Origin: Bryobacterales bacterium
Lineage (GTDB): Bacteria > Acidobacteriota > Terriglobia > Bryobacterales > Bryobacteraceae
DNA: 64,000 nucleotides
NCBI GenBank assembly: GCA_020854055.1
Contig: JADZGD010000143.1
Span: forward strand, 1 to 64,000
Direction: 5' to 3'
Each line of letters opens with the position of its first letter. Within the stretch, counting starts at the first letter, position 1. Both the position numbers and the translations under genes were made by a program. Below are positions 6,038-14,533 of this stretch, piece after piece. The notes under the pieces were generated by a model. That model did no database searches. It was not told the DNA's origin and was given only the letters and a program-made list of their open reading frames with translations.

Positions 6038-9000
6038 AGTATCGGCTCGTGGGGTCCATTGGGTTGAGAGATGGAGACGTGATCGTGGCTCGGCTCTGCA
6101 GGATGGCGTAGATCGACGGCAGAATGGTCAGCGTTGCGAATGTGGACACCAGAAGACCACCGATTACAGCGCGCCCCAGCGGCGCCGACTGGGATCCGCC
6201 CTCGCCAAATCCGATCGCCATCGGCATCATGCCAAAGATCATCGCGGCGGCGGTCATGAGAATGGCCCGCAGTCGGCTCGTGGCTCCCTCCCGAGTCGCT
6301 TCCAACAATGGCCTGCCCTCATGCCGGAAACGTTCGGCGAAGGTAACGAGCAGGATCGAGTTAGCGACGGCGATTCCGATGGACATGATCGCGCCCATGA
6401 ATGATTGAATATTCAGAGTCGTCCCAGTCACGCGGAGCATCAGCAGAACGCCGCCCAGGACCGCGGGAACGGTCAGGACAACGGCCAGCGCCAGACGCAT
6501 GGATTGGAAGTTTGCGGACAGTAGCAGAAAGATCACGGCAATGGCGAGCAACAGACCGGCGCGAAGGCCGGAAATCGTCTGTTCCAGCGACGGAATCTGG
6601 CCGCGGTACTTGACCGATATTCCCCTGGGCGGCGCTCCGGCTCGAGCCAAAGCTGCATTCAACTTCGGCACGGCTTCTCCGAGCGTCATCCCGCTAAGAT
6701 TCGCCGTCAAGCTGATCACGCGCTGGCCATTATTGCGTTCGATGAGTCCGGGCATGGTTCCGAGCTTCAGGTCGGCGATGTTCGTAAGTTCCGTGTCCAT
6801 GCGACCGTTTTGCATAACCGGCAGCTCACCGACGTCTTCCACACTCTGCATGCGGTTCTGCGGCAGTTGGACCTGGATCTGGAATGCGTTGCCGGAATTT
6901 GGATCGCGCCAGTAGTTTGGCTGGGTGAAGCGCGAGGACGAGGTGGCGGGCACGATGGAGCGGACGACATCGGACATCGTCAGCCCAAATTGTCCGGCTC
7001 GGTTCCGATTCACATTGATGTCCAACGTCGGATAATTCACGGCCTGAGCGAATTGAAGATCCCGCAGGAACGGCAGCTTGGCGGCCTCTACCTGGAGTTT
7101 CTGCGCGTACGTGTAATCGTCTTGCAGGTTGATCCCCTGGACTGCGATCTCAATCGGCGTTGGTGAACCGAAGCCCATGACCTGACTCACGATGTCGCCC
7201 GCCTCGAACGAGACTTGACAATCTGGAAGCTCGCGATGAAGGGTGGCGCGCAGCTTCTCCCGCAGTGCTTCTCCCCTGGACGTCCGCGGTTTGAGCTGAA
7301 GTTGGATAATCCCTTCCTGGGGACCGCTCGTGAACAAATGGATCAAATCCACGGGATAGCTCGAAGGAACCACGCCGACGAAGTCACTGGTGATCTGGAA
7401 ATTGTCCGGCCCGATTTCACGCCGGATAACATCCAATCCGCGAAGTACGATCCTCTCCGTTTCTTCAACTCGCGTGCCAGTCGGGGCGCGGAGCCGGAGC
7501 CGCAGCACCGGAGCGTCGGCCTCGGGAAAGATCTCTGTTCCCATTTTCGGCAGGAGGACGAATATGAGTCCGGCAGACGTCACCAGGTACCCGAGTACGA
7601 CCGGCCAACGAAGGCGCAGGACCAGCCGCAGATAGCCTGAGTAGAACGATCGGAGGCGGCCAAAGAGGCCTTCCCGTTCCTCGCCGCGATGCGCCTCCTT
7701 CATCAGCCACATGGAGAAGACCGGCACCAGGCTGCTGGAAAGCAGGTAGGACGCAATCATCGCGAAGCCCACAGCGAGAGACAGCGGGATGAAAAGCTGC
7801 CGGCTTACTCCGACCATGAAGAAGGACGGAACAAAGACAGCGAGAATACACAACATGGAAAGCAATCGTGCGATGGCGGTGTTACTCGAAGCCTGAAGCA
7901 CGGCACGGGCTCTCGAGACGCCCGGGAGCATCTCCGTATGAATATTCTCGATTGACACCGTGGCTTCGTCGACCAGGACTCCGACAGCGAGAGCAAGTCC
8001 CCCAAGCGTCATGATGTTGATGGTCTGGCCCGTACCCCAAAGGAGAATGACTGCGCTGAGCAATGCGAACGGGATGTTCATTACAACGATCAGAGCGCTG
8101 CGCCAGTCGCGAAGGAAGATCAGGACCATCAGTCCCGTAAGGCAAGCCCCTAACAGGCCCTCCGTGACCAGGCCGCGGATAGAGCTGGTGACGTAAGGGG
8201 ACTGGTCAAATTCGAGGCGTACATCGACATCCTCCGGAACGACTTTCTTAAAGTCAGGCAAAGCTGCTTTCACGGCGTTGATCACGGCCAGGGTTGATGC
8301 GTCCGCGCGTTTGGTTACCGGGATGTAGACGGTGCGCTTTCCGTTGACATGGGCGTAAGCGGTGATCAGGTCCGTGCCACTTTCAATGGTGCCGATGTCA
8401 CGAAGGAAGACGGTGGTCCCCGCAACGGGCCGGATGGGTGTGTTGAGAAGCTCCGGCAGATTGGCTCCGAGAGCGGCGTTGGTTCTCGCAATGCGGTTAA
8501 GCGTCCCGGTCCACATGTTTCCGGAGGGCATGACCAGGCTCGACTTGCTGACCGCTGAAATCGCCTCGTCGGGTGAGATGTGGTACTGCCGCAGTTTGTC
8601 CGGATTCAACGTGACCACGATCGTCCTTTGGTTTCCGCCGAACGGTGGGGGAGCCGAGACACCTGGCAGCGTTGCAAACAGGGGGCGGACACGATTCAAC
8701 GCGAAATCCTGCAACTCTCCCTGCGAGCGGGTGTCACTGTTGAAGACGAGCTGGCCCACTGCCACGCTGCCTGCGTCGAATCTCGTGATGAACGGCGGCA
8801 CGGTTCCGGGTGGCATGAAGGCGCGCGAGCGATTCACGTAACCCACGGTTTCCGACATGGCCTGGCTCATGTTGGTGCCCTCTTTGAACACCAGCTTCAT
8901 GAGCGCCGCACCCTGTATGCTCTTGCTCTCGACCCGGTCGATGCCCGTGATGTAGAGGAAGTGATACTCGTAGTAATAGGTCAAGTAGCCTTCCATCTGC

Positions 9001-9170
9001 GCCGGGTCCATGCCTCCGTAAGGCTGGGCCACGTAAATTGCCGGATCGCCCACTTGGGGAAAAATGTCGATCGGCATGCGTTGGAGGGCGATGACGGCGC
9101 AAAGTGCCACTGCAATCAGGGCTACGACCACAGTGATCGGCCTGCTCAGGGCAGCGAGGACTAGGCGCAT
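6024..9170 (-). CDS. RND family efflux transporter permease
   Basis: A 1048-residue inner-membrane proton-driven pump with the full RND repeat: a membrane helix at about residues 10-28 (PITVVVALIAVALCAVIALQ), a large periplasmic porter loop, a helix block around residues 340-545, a second periplasmic loop and a final helix block. The TM4 motif reads GVLVDEATVSIEN, so the usual Asp-Asp proton relay pair of drug pumps is Asp-Glu here. The late motif FGEGGSQSAPLG and a C-terminal STFATLTILPSIY are typical. It follows tolC by 22 bases. The substrate cannot be told; organic solvents, drugs or small phenolics are possible. Confidence 0.93.
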   Translation of the reverse strand: MRLVLAALSRPITVVVALIAVALCAVIALQRMPIDIFPQVGDPAIYVAQPYGGMDPAQMEGYLTYYYEYHFLYITGIDRVESKSIQGAALMKLVFKEGTNMSQAMSETVGYVNRSRAFMPPGTVPPFITRFDAGSVAVGQLVFNSDTRSQGELQDFALNRVRPLFATLPGVSAPPPFGGNQRTIVVTLNPDKLRQYHISPDEAISAVSKSSLVMPSGNMWTGTLNRIARTNAALGANLPELLNTPIRPVAGTTVFLRDIGTIESGTDLITAYAHVNGKRTVYIPVTKRADASTLAVINAVKAALPDFKKVVPEDVDVRLEFDQSPYVTSSIRGLVTEGLLGACLTGLMVLIFLRDWRSALIVVMNIPFALLSAVILLWGTGQTINIMTLGGLALAVGVLVDEATVSIENIHTEMLPGVSRARAVLQASSNTAIARLLSMLCILAVFVPSFFMVGVSRQLFIPLSLAVGFAMIASYLLSSSLVPVFSMWLMKEAHRGEEREGLFGRLRSFYSGYLRLVLRLRWPVVLGYLVTSAGLIFVLLPKMGTEIFPEADAPVLRLRLRAPTGTRVEETERIVLRGLDVIRREIGPDNFQITSDFVGVVPSSYPVDLIHLFTSGPQEGIIQLQLKPRTSRGEALREKLRATLHRELPDCQVSFEAGDIVSQVMGFGSPTPIEIAVQGINLQDDYTYAQKLQVEAAKLPFLRDLQFAQAVNYPTLDINVNRNRAGQFGLTMSDVVRSIVPATSSSRFTQPNYWRDPNSGNAFQIQVQLPQNRMQSVEDVGELPVMQNGRMDTELTNIADLKLGTMPGLIERNNGQRVISLTANLSGMTLGEAVPKLNAALARAGAPPRGISVKYRGQIPSLEQTISGLRAGLLLAIAVIFLLLSANFQSMRLALAVVLTVPAVLGGVLLMLRVTGTTLNIQSFMGAIMSIGIAVANSILLVTFAERFRHEGRPLLEATREGATSRLRAILMTAAAMIFGMMPMAIGFGEGGSQSAPLGRAVIGGLLVSTFATLTILPSIYAILQSRATITSPSLNPMDPTSRYYEAT

Positions 9171-9192
9171 GCTCTTTTACTCCTTCCAGAGG

Positions 9193-10605
9193 TCATCGGC
9201 TTGCCTCGCCAACAAAGGGTTGAATGTCTCCAGCCGCAACGGCGACTCCAAGCAAGCTCCGCCAAACACCGAGACGGGCCAGGGCGTCATCGATCTCAGC
9301 TTGGGTAAGCAATCGCTGGGCTTCAGCGACTGCGTCGATATTACCCAGGCCCGACCGATATCGGGCGGTCGCTTGCTCAGTTGCCGTGCGCGCTGCCCTC
9401 ACCTGGATCGGGGTATTCGCAGCCACCCTTCTGGCGCCGTCCAGAGTCGCTACGGCCGAGTTCCACTCGGCCTTCAGATCCGTCGCAATCTGTTGATACC
9501 TGGCGGTCTCAGCGCGAATCACGGCAGACTGGCCGGCCTCGCGCGCGCGAATGGCTGGAAGATCAAAAACAGGAAATGTGACCGTGAAGCCGAGGCCGTA
9601 GTTCTGGGTATTCGGAGCCAGACCGTTGAGTCCACCGAGGTTCGTTCCGTTGACTTCGGCCCCGGTTCCGCGTGCGTAGGCGGCACCCTGCAGGAAGAAG
9701 CGAGGAAAGTAGGATCGCTCGAGGATTCTCAGTTGCGATCTCAATTGCTCGACCACGGCGTTCTGCTCCACCGAGATGGGGTTCAAGGCCGTATTCAGCG
9801 CCGGTGCGGCTTGCTCGGGGGGCAGTTGAAGCAGCCTGGACGCCGAGACTGTGATCTGGGCAGGTTCGAGCCCAACGAACCGCGAGAGGTTCGCTTTGGC
9901 GACCTCAACGGCGCGCTGAGCCTGAATCAACTGAGTCCGGGCGGCGGCGAGTTCGGCTTCGGCACGTGATGCGTCCGCGCCTGGCCGCAATTGCGCGTTC
10001 ACCAGCGCGCTGATCGTCCGGTGAAGTACCTCGGCGCGATCGACCCCGGCTTGCGCGGCACGAACCGTCTCTTGTGTGGCGACCAGCGTGACATAGGCGT
10101 CTGCTGCCGCTACTGTCACGTCGAATCGAGTCCGCTTAAGCGTGGCCTCGGTCCGTGTTCGCGCCGCCGCAGCCGAAGATTCGTTCGCCCGCCGCAGACC
10201 GAAGTCGAAAGGCTCCCATGTGACGAGGGTTCCGATCGCGCTACCCCAAGCACTTCCCAGGTTGTTCGTGCCGAGTACGGGGCCGGAAATGGAAGGAATA
10301 ACGCCTTGTGGCAGTAGCATCCCGAACGCGTTATTCCGAGTCGCTCGATTCGCTTGCGCAAGCATGTCGACGCGGGGCAGATAAGCAGTCCGCGCCAGTT
10401 GAATGCCGGCCGCTGCGGCGTTTATCTGTTCCTGCGAGACCTGAATCGATGGATAATTACGCAGGGCGGCATCGATGGCTTGTGAAAGGGTCAAGCCAGC
10501 CGCTGGACTTGGCTGCTGCGCGTTGAGAACCGCGCCTGCGGCGAGTAGGATAGCCACCATTCTGCCTGTCTGCTCGAATCGGGTGTTTTGTCGGTTCTGC
10601 GCCAT
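9193..10605 (-). CDS. TolC-family outer membrane efflux channel
   Basis: A 470-residue outer membrane factor. The signal peptide is RMVAILLAAGAVLNAQ after a charged start. The mature protein has two OEP repeats of long alpha-helices, starting with LTLSQAIDAALRNYPSIQVSQEQI, and the second includes SVEQNAVVEQLRSQLRILE. It ends with the typical LTQAEIDDALARLGVWRSLL helix. The ATG at 10605 lies 2 bases after the padR stop, and the ribosome site GGAAGG lies inside the end of padR, so translation is probably coupled. Confidence 0.93.
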   Translation of the reverse strand: MAQNRQNTRFEQTGRMVAILLAAGAVLNAQQPSPAAGLTLSQAIDAALRNYPSIQVSQEQINAAAAGIQLARTAYLPRVDMLAQANRATRNNAFGMLLPQGVIPSISGPVLGTNNLGSAWGSAIGTLVTWEPFDFGLRRANESSAAAARTRTEATLKRTRFDVTVAAADAYVTLVATQETVRAAQAGVDRAEVLHRTISALVNAQLRPGADASRAEAELAAARTQLIQAQRAVEVAKANLSRFVGLEPAQITVSASRLLQLPPEQAAPALNTALNPISVEQNAVVEQLRSQLRILERSYFPRFFLQGAAYARGTGAEVNGTNLGGLNGLAPNTQNYGLGFTVTFPVFDLPAIRAREAGQSAVIRAETARYQQIATDLKAEWNSAVATLDGARRVAANTPIQVRAARTATEQATARYRSGLGNIDAVAEAQRLLTQAEIDDALARLGVWRSLLGVAVAAGDIQPFVGEASR

Positions 10606-10607
10606 CG

Positions 10608-10946
10608 CTATCGTCCTTCCATCAATTCCCCGATGAACTCGCGCACCTTGGCCTTGGCCGCTTTCAAGGCTTTCCGGCCGAGCGGCGTGGCACGGTAAAC
10701 CTTTCGCAGGGATTTCCCATCCCTGTGCTCTGACGCGCTGATGTAACCCTTCTTCTCCAGACCATGTAGCAGCGGATATAGGGTGCCGGGGCTGATTCGA
10801 TAGCCGTGCCGGGCCAATTCTTCAGCCATTCCGAGCCCGAAGATCGGGCCTTCGACGGCGTGGTGCAGGATATGCAGCCGCATCAGCCCCGAATACAGAT
10901 CCCGATCAACCGCCGGATCATCATAATCGGTTTTCGTCTTCTTCAT
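10608..10946 (-). CDS. PadR-family transcriptional regulator of the efflux operon
   Basis: A 112-residue PadR winged-helix repressor. Recognisable parts are LRLHILHHAVEGPIFGLGMAEELARHGYRISPGTLYPLLHGLEKKGYI-like sequence (broken here only by its MRLH start) and a C-terminal dimer helix (LKAAKAKVREFIGELM). I start it at the ATG at 10946, because the in-frame start at 10991 would lie inside the -35 box of the strong promoter at 10962-10991. It is first in its operon; PadR proteins typically repress adjacent efflux genes until an aromatic ligand binds, so autoregulation is likely. Confidence 0.9.
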   Translation of the reverse strand: MKKTKTDYDDPAVDRDLYSGLMRLHILHHAVEGPIFGLGMAEELARHGYRISPGTLYPLLHGLEKKGYISASEHRDGKSLRKVYRATPLGRKALKAAKAKVREFIGELMEGR

Positions 10947-10961
10947 TCGATTACGAGATGC

Positions 10962-10991
10962 AGTATATGGATTCCGGCTCTTCACTGTCAA
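10962..10991 (-). promoter_or_regulatory. promoter of padR-efflux operon
   Basis: TTGACA (10991-10986) and TATACT (10967-10962) are separated by 18 bases. The start point would fall about 9 bases before the ATG at 10946, so the leader is very short and no Shine-Dalgarno sequence is visible. Confidence 0.65.
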
Positions 10992-11009
10992 GTGCGTTGG
11001 CAGCGCGTC

Positions 11010-11225
11010 TGTATAGCGGTCCCCGAAACCTGGACCAGGGAATCAGCCGAAATTCGGAGGAGTCGTGGACGCCGCAGAGACGATGCCGGCGGCGCGAAAA
11101 CAGTGCCGTCCAAAGTTCAAGGCGCGGGTGGCGATTGAGGCGCTCCGTCGAGAGGGAACGCCGAGCCAATTGGGATCGCAGTTCAAGGCACACCCGGCGC
11201 AGATCCTCGGCGCTCACGAGAAGTT
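11010..11225 (+). mobile_element. IS3-family remnant: left end plus truncated orfA
   Basis: Bases 11010-11038 begin TGTATAGCGGTCCCCGAAA and continue to CTGGACCAG, resembling an IS3-type terminal repeat. From 11065 a GTG-started frame encodes RPKFKARVAIEALRREGT and SQFKAHPAQILGAHEKL, the helix-turn-helix start of IS3 OrfA transposase proteins. After about 50 residues the similarity ends and the frame closes at 11250. No orfB or DDE catalytic domain follows, and no right-hand repeat is visible. The element is dead. Confidence 0.65.
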
Positions 11226-11280
11226 ACCCACTTGCGCCCGTTTAGAGTGACCCACCGCAAAAGCGATCCTCGAAGAGACC

Positions 11281-11487
11281 GTGACCACGGCTCAGCGCGG
11301 CGGCTTGATTTACGCAGAGTTCCAGAAGGGCACCGGTCGGGTGGCGGTCAACCGCATCGCTCTCGGCCTGCGCGTGGCCAAATCCGAGCACACGGTGAAC
11401 GAATCGGGCGAGATCGTGTTCAAGCAACCGGACAACGTCAACCGGATGGACGTGGTCGGCGCTAAGCTGCGCCAACTCGCCAAGTAA
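11281..11487 (+). CDS. orphan small protein in accessory patch
   Basis: A 68-residue frame starting at GTG, with no recognisable family. It contains RVAVNRIALGLRVAKSEHTVNESGEIVFKQ and ends KLRQLAK. The frame extends back only to a TGA at 11248-11250. It ends 25 bases before the next ORF on the same strand, and both sit between the IS remnant and the tRNA. No clear ribosome site is seen. It may be real or the tail of a broken gene. Confidence 0.35.
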   Translation: MTTAQRGGLIYAEFQKGTGRVAVNRIALGLRVAKSEHTVNESGEIVFKQPDNVNRMDVVGAKLRQLAK

Positions 11488-11512
11488 TGACCGAAGCCCT
11501 GCGAGAAAAACA

Positions 11513-11962
11513 ATGCTCAAACAATTCAATCAGGCCTTGCTCAAAGCTCTGAAGGCCAATGGCCGCTTGGCACGAAGCGTTAGCGACACCATCGTCTGGT
11601 TCAGCGCTGATGGCTCGGCCAACTCGGCGAGTGCGGCGCAGGACGGCCCGCCCCATCTCGCGCGCATCACCTGGAGCCACTTGGATGCTCATTTCGGCTT
11701 CTAGCAGGAACACCATGTCTACTGCCTGACGGCGCAGGTGAGCGACGTGGCCAAATGGCTTGCCGGAACACCCGATCTCTGCAAGCTCCCGGACAACCTG
11801 CACCGCTGGGGGCAGACGGAGCGTGGCCACAAGCTCACATTCGTCCTGCGCACTGCCGAGTATCAGCGTGCGATTGAGACTGGCAAGCTGGCCGCTCGTT
11901 CTGGCGACATCGTCGCCATGCACCGGTGGCTTGTGGCTTTCGGTGCATCGACCGCCGCATAG
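11513..11962 (+). pseudogene. orphan ORF split by an in-frame TAG
   Basis: Two open stretches (11513-11704 and 11705-11962) lie in one frame, separated by a single TAG at 11702-11704. Read through, they give about 149 residues: an N-terminal amphipathic helix (MLKQFNQALLKALKANGRLARSVSDTIVWFS, seen in two pieces around a Ser-Asp turn), then HLARITWSHLDAHFGF, the stop, and QEHHVYCLTAQVSDVAKWLAG. Codon use on both sides looks coding, so a recent nonsense mutation is the simplest reading. An internal GTG at 11738 could restart. The family is unknown. Confidence 0.45.
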
Positions 11963-12128
11963 GTTGTCAGGTGTACCACCAAGCTCCCTGGGTGCTCAGC
12001 GTACCTTCCCGCCCGCTGAGTACTTGGGACGCTGCCCCAACGCCTGTGGCCTGTTTCGTTTCCTTTTGGGCCGCGGGCGTTGGGCGGCGAGTAGCAAGCT
12101 CTATCACAAAATAAAACGGCCATATCGC

Positions 12129-12158
12129 TTGACAAAGAGTGCCTTATTCAGTGATACT
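12129..12158 (+). promoter_or_regulatory. promoter of a leaderless orphan gene
   Basis: TTGACA (12129-12134) and GATACT (12153-12158) are 18 bases apart. Six bases follow before the ATG at 12165, so the expected start point coincides with the start codon. Confidence 0.6.
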
Positions 12159-12164
12159 CTCAAT

Positions 12165-12698
12165 ATGACGACCTATCAAGCACAAGCATTAGACACGAAG
12201 GCGCTTAAGGCGCTGTATTCTACCGATCCAGTCGCCAAAATTATTTTAGAGGATTTTGGGGCAAGACAACGCAATCAACAGATTACAAAGCTCGACCAGC
12301 TATTGTTTCGCTTGAGCAACGCAAGGAAGAGCGTCTCGCGGGCTGACGCGATCAATGTTCTTCGCAGCCTAGACGACGCTGGCTGCGGGCGGTTCCTGAC
12401 GGGTCGCAAGGGTCACCCTACGCGATTTGAATGGCAATATGATTTGGTGAGCGTTGCCAAGGCAGCCACAGGCGAGGTTCAGCAGGTTGAGGAGATTCAG
12501 CCCGCTCCTCAGACTGACAACGGCGACGAACCGATCATTGAGAAAGAATCTTTGCCGGAAGGTACAATCAAGCACACGTATCAACTGCGGGCCGATTGGC
12601 AGGTGACCCTGGCGCTTCCGTCTGACCTCACAGCGAGAGAGGCGGCACGACTGAGCGAGTTCATCAAAACGTTGCCGTTCGACGGGCAGGAGGCGTGA
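12165..12698 (+). CDS. orphan soluble protein, probably translated from a leaderless mRNA
   Basis: A 177-residue protein I do not recognise. Residues 1-85 are helical and lysine/arginine-rich (LKALYSTDPVAKIILEDFGARQ, here broken at natural positions, then NARKSVSRADAINVLRSLDDAGCGRFLTGRKGHPTRFEW), resembling a winged-helix layout in which a helix pair is followed by a basic GRKGHPTRF turn. A linker rich in Glu, Pro and Gln (about 100-125) leads to a C-terminal beta segment and helix. The first 150 bases are clearly AT-richer than the flanks, suggesting transfer. The frame is open upstream to 11760, but promoter position fixes the start at 12165. A DNA-binding role is only a guess. Confidence 0.6.
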   Translation: MTTYQAQALDTKALKALYSTDPVAKIILEDFGARQRNQQITKLDQLLFRLSNARKSVSRADAINVLRSLDDAGCGRFLTGRKGHPTRFEWQYDLVSVAKAATGEVQQVEEIQPAPQTDNGDEPIIEKESLPEGTIKHTYQLRADWQVTLALPSDLTAREAARLSEFIKTLPFDGQEA

Positions 12699-12842
12699 GA
12701 AAAAGCAGAGTACATAGCCAAGCTCCCGCGCGCGACGACACACGAGCACGCATTCGGGCGAAGCCCGCCGTACCGCAGCCAAAGCCTGTCCCACGCCGAA
12801 ACCAGCCCGGAAACCTTTTAGAGGTGTGCCGTAAAAGGTAAA

Positions 12843-12861
12843 GGCGGCCAGAGATGCCGCC
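12843..12861 (-). terminator. terminator of tRNA-Thr
   Basis: GGCGGC (12843-12848) pairs with GCCGCC (12856-12861) around a 7-base loop. On the minus strand the hairpin is followed by TTTACCTTTT, and it lies 41 bases past the tRNA 3' end. The rest of 12699-12902 holds no gene I can support. Confidence 0.6.
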
Positions 12862-12902
12862 TGTTATTCGTACGCATCTTATTGATACGGTTTCGGATAT
12901 TC

Positions 12903-12978
12903 TGGAGCCACCCTCCGGGCTTGAACCGGAGACCTGCTGATTACGAATCAGCCGCTCTACCAACTGAGCTAGGGTGGC
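12903..12978 (-). tRNA. tRNA-Thr (anticodon CGT)
   Basis: A complete 76-base cloverleaf. The acceptor arms GCCACCC and GGGTGGC pair; the D arm GCTCAGTTGGTAGAGC, the anticodon stem GCTGA/TCAGC with loop TTCGTAA, and the T arm TCCGG-TTCAAGC-CCGGA are all intact. The anticodon CGT reads ACG (threonine). The discriminator is T and the CCA end is encoded at 12905-12903. A TAAAAT -10 box lies at 13000-12995. Its 3' end faces the accessory patch at 11.0-12.7 kb, the usual geometry for integration at a tRNA gene. Confidence 0.97.
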
Positions 12979-13094
12979 TCTCTGCGTCTTCCGTATTTTA
13001 GCGTATTCCGCTTCTCTACGCGCGTCGGTGCTCACCCTCACCGGCTGACCTGGTGATGGCTGATTAGGACGGTCGCGACTTGCCCGCCGCCGGC

Positions 13095-13322
13095 TTACGC
13101 TCTGCTGCCCGCCGGTGCCAGATGCCCGATCGTTGCCTCGCTATTCGTTCCGGTTTCCCGCCGCTCCACCGCTGCCGTCGGCGCTAAAGCCCACGGCACC
13201 CGATGCGCCCGCCAGCAGGTTTTGCAGTAATAATGCCCCTGAACCGGCCAACTGGCATTGTCGTGAACGACGTCACACCAGACGTCCCCCATCTTCGACA
13301 TCATTTTTGAAAGCCGTTGCAT
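13095..13322 (-). CDS. small putative zinc-binding protein
   Basis: A 75-residue protein with an excellent AGGAGG (13335-13330) 7 bases before the ATG, which is why I accept it. The core reads WCDVVHDNASWPVQGHYYCKTCWRAHRVPW: C16, C33 and C36 with H20 or H31 could hold one zinc ion. The tail is low complexity. I recall similar small proteins with HD..WP..G.Y.C..C..R..VPW only vaguely and cannot name the family. It stands alone between the tRNA and the divergent TPR gene. Confidence 0.6.
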   Translation of the reverse strand: MQRLSKMMSKMGDVWCDVVHDNASWPVQGHYYCKTCWRAHRVPWALAPTAAVERRETGTNSEATIGHLAPAGSRA

Positions 13323-13493
13323 CCTGAGACCTCCTGGCCGATGCCCGGGATATCACTCGTGGGTGTTATCTCTTTCTTCGCCGGCATCGGACCCCTCAAA
13401 TAGTTCGATGCAGATCCATCCCTGCCGGTTGCGGCCGAATCGTTTCGTCCGTGTCGTTTCGCCCGCTGCCGCTAACGGCGCTACGATGGTCGC

Positions 13494-14480
13494 GTGGGCA
13501 ACTGGCGCACTTTCCTGTTCGCCTCTGTGCTGATTCCAGCGGCGGTTCCCGCTACAAAGCCGGTCTTCGAACTTCGGGGCAAAATCCTTCCCCCGGCGTC
13601 TTTTTCAGTCTCGCTATATAACTCAACAACGCCGTTCACCAGATCCCTGCTCACCGGCCCGGACGGCCAGTTCCGCCTTCGTGGTATACCGGCCGGCACC
13701 TACACTCTGTCGGCTTTCGCCCCCGGCAAGGGAGAAATGCGGCGTACCGTCGAGGTCGGGCCCGGCACCGCCGGCAAGCACGGCCGGATCGAGTTGACGT
13801 TAGACCTGGAGACCAGCCCCACTTCGCTTGCCGGCGGTGCCGGCCACACCGTCTCGGTTGGCTCGCTTTCCATCTCCGAATCGGCCCGCGGCGACTACGA
13901 GAAGGCCCAGCGTGAACTGGCAAAACCCGATATCCCGCGCGCCATCGAGCATCTGAAAAGCGCCGTCGGAAAGTCTCCGGCTTTCGTTGCCGCCTGGAAT
14001 AATCTCGGCACCATCGCCTACCAGACACACAACTACGGCGACGCCGAAACCTACTTCCGGGAAGCCCTGCGCCACGACCCTGATTCGTTCGCTCCGCTGG
14101 TCAACCTGGGCGGCGCCCTATTGACCCTCGGCAACCTGGAGGAGGCGTGGAAGTACAACCTGTATGCCGTGCTGGCGCGTCCGGATGACGCCCTCGCGAA
14201 TTCCCAACTGGGGATGACGTACTTCGCCCTGAATAATTACCCACTGGCTATTAAGTACTTGAACCGGGCCAAGCGCATCGACCCGGTACACTTCTCGTTC
14301 CCCCAACTCACCCTGGCCCAGATCTACCTGCGAATGGACAACCCTACCGCTGCTGCCACCGAGTTGGAGGACTTTCTCCACCGTCACCCGGATGCTCCCA
14401 ATGCCGCAAAAATCCGCCTCCTGCTGGAGCGTATCCACACGGGCCAACACTCTCCCACTGGCGCCCCGCACGTTCGGTAA
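13494..14480 (+). CDS. secreted TPR protein with N-terminal carboxypeptidase-like domain
   Basis: A 328-residue protein starting at GTG (no ATG is available in frame nearby). The signal peptide is FLFASVLIPAAVPA. Residues 25-105 resemble a carboxypeptidase regulatory-like beta-sandwich: LRGKILPPASFSVSLYNSTT and FRLRGIPAGTYTLSAFAPGKGE. Then come at least four TPR units, including AWNNLGTIAYQTHNYGDAETYFREAL and FAPLVNLGGALLTLGNLEEAW in consecutive segments. Such domain pairs are common in acidobacterial exported proteins. The partner and role are unknown. Confidence 0.8.
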   Translation: MGNWRTFLFASVLIPAAVPATKPVFELRGKILPPASFSVSLYNSTTPFTRSLLTGPDGQFRLRGIPAGTYTLSAFAPGKGEMRRTVEVGPGTAGKHGRIELTLDLETSPTSLAGGAGHTVSVGSLSISESARGDYEKAQRELAKPDIPRAIEHLKSAVGKSPAFVAAWNNLGTIAYQTHNYGDAETYFREALRHDPDSFAPLVNLGGALLTLGNLEEAWKYNLYAVLARPDDALANSQLGMTYFALNNYPLAIKYLNRAKRIDPVHFSFPQLTLAQIYLRMDNPTAAATELEDFLHRHPDAPNAAKIRLLLERIHTGQHSPTGAPHVR

Positions 14481-14533
14481 CTCCTAACGGACGACACTGG
14501 CCGAAACCACTCCTGTCCAAGACGTTTGAACCG

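Noticed and set aside
12664-13041. 125-codon minus frame over the tRNA
   Set aside because: It reads through the tRNA-Thr gene, and its middle is the translation of tRNA sequence.
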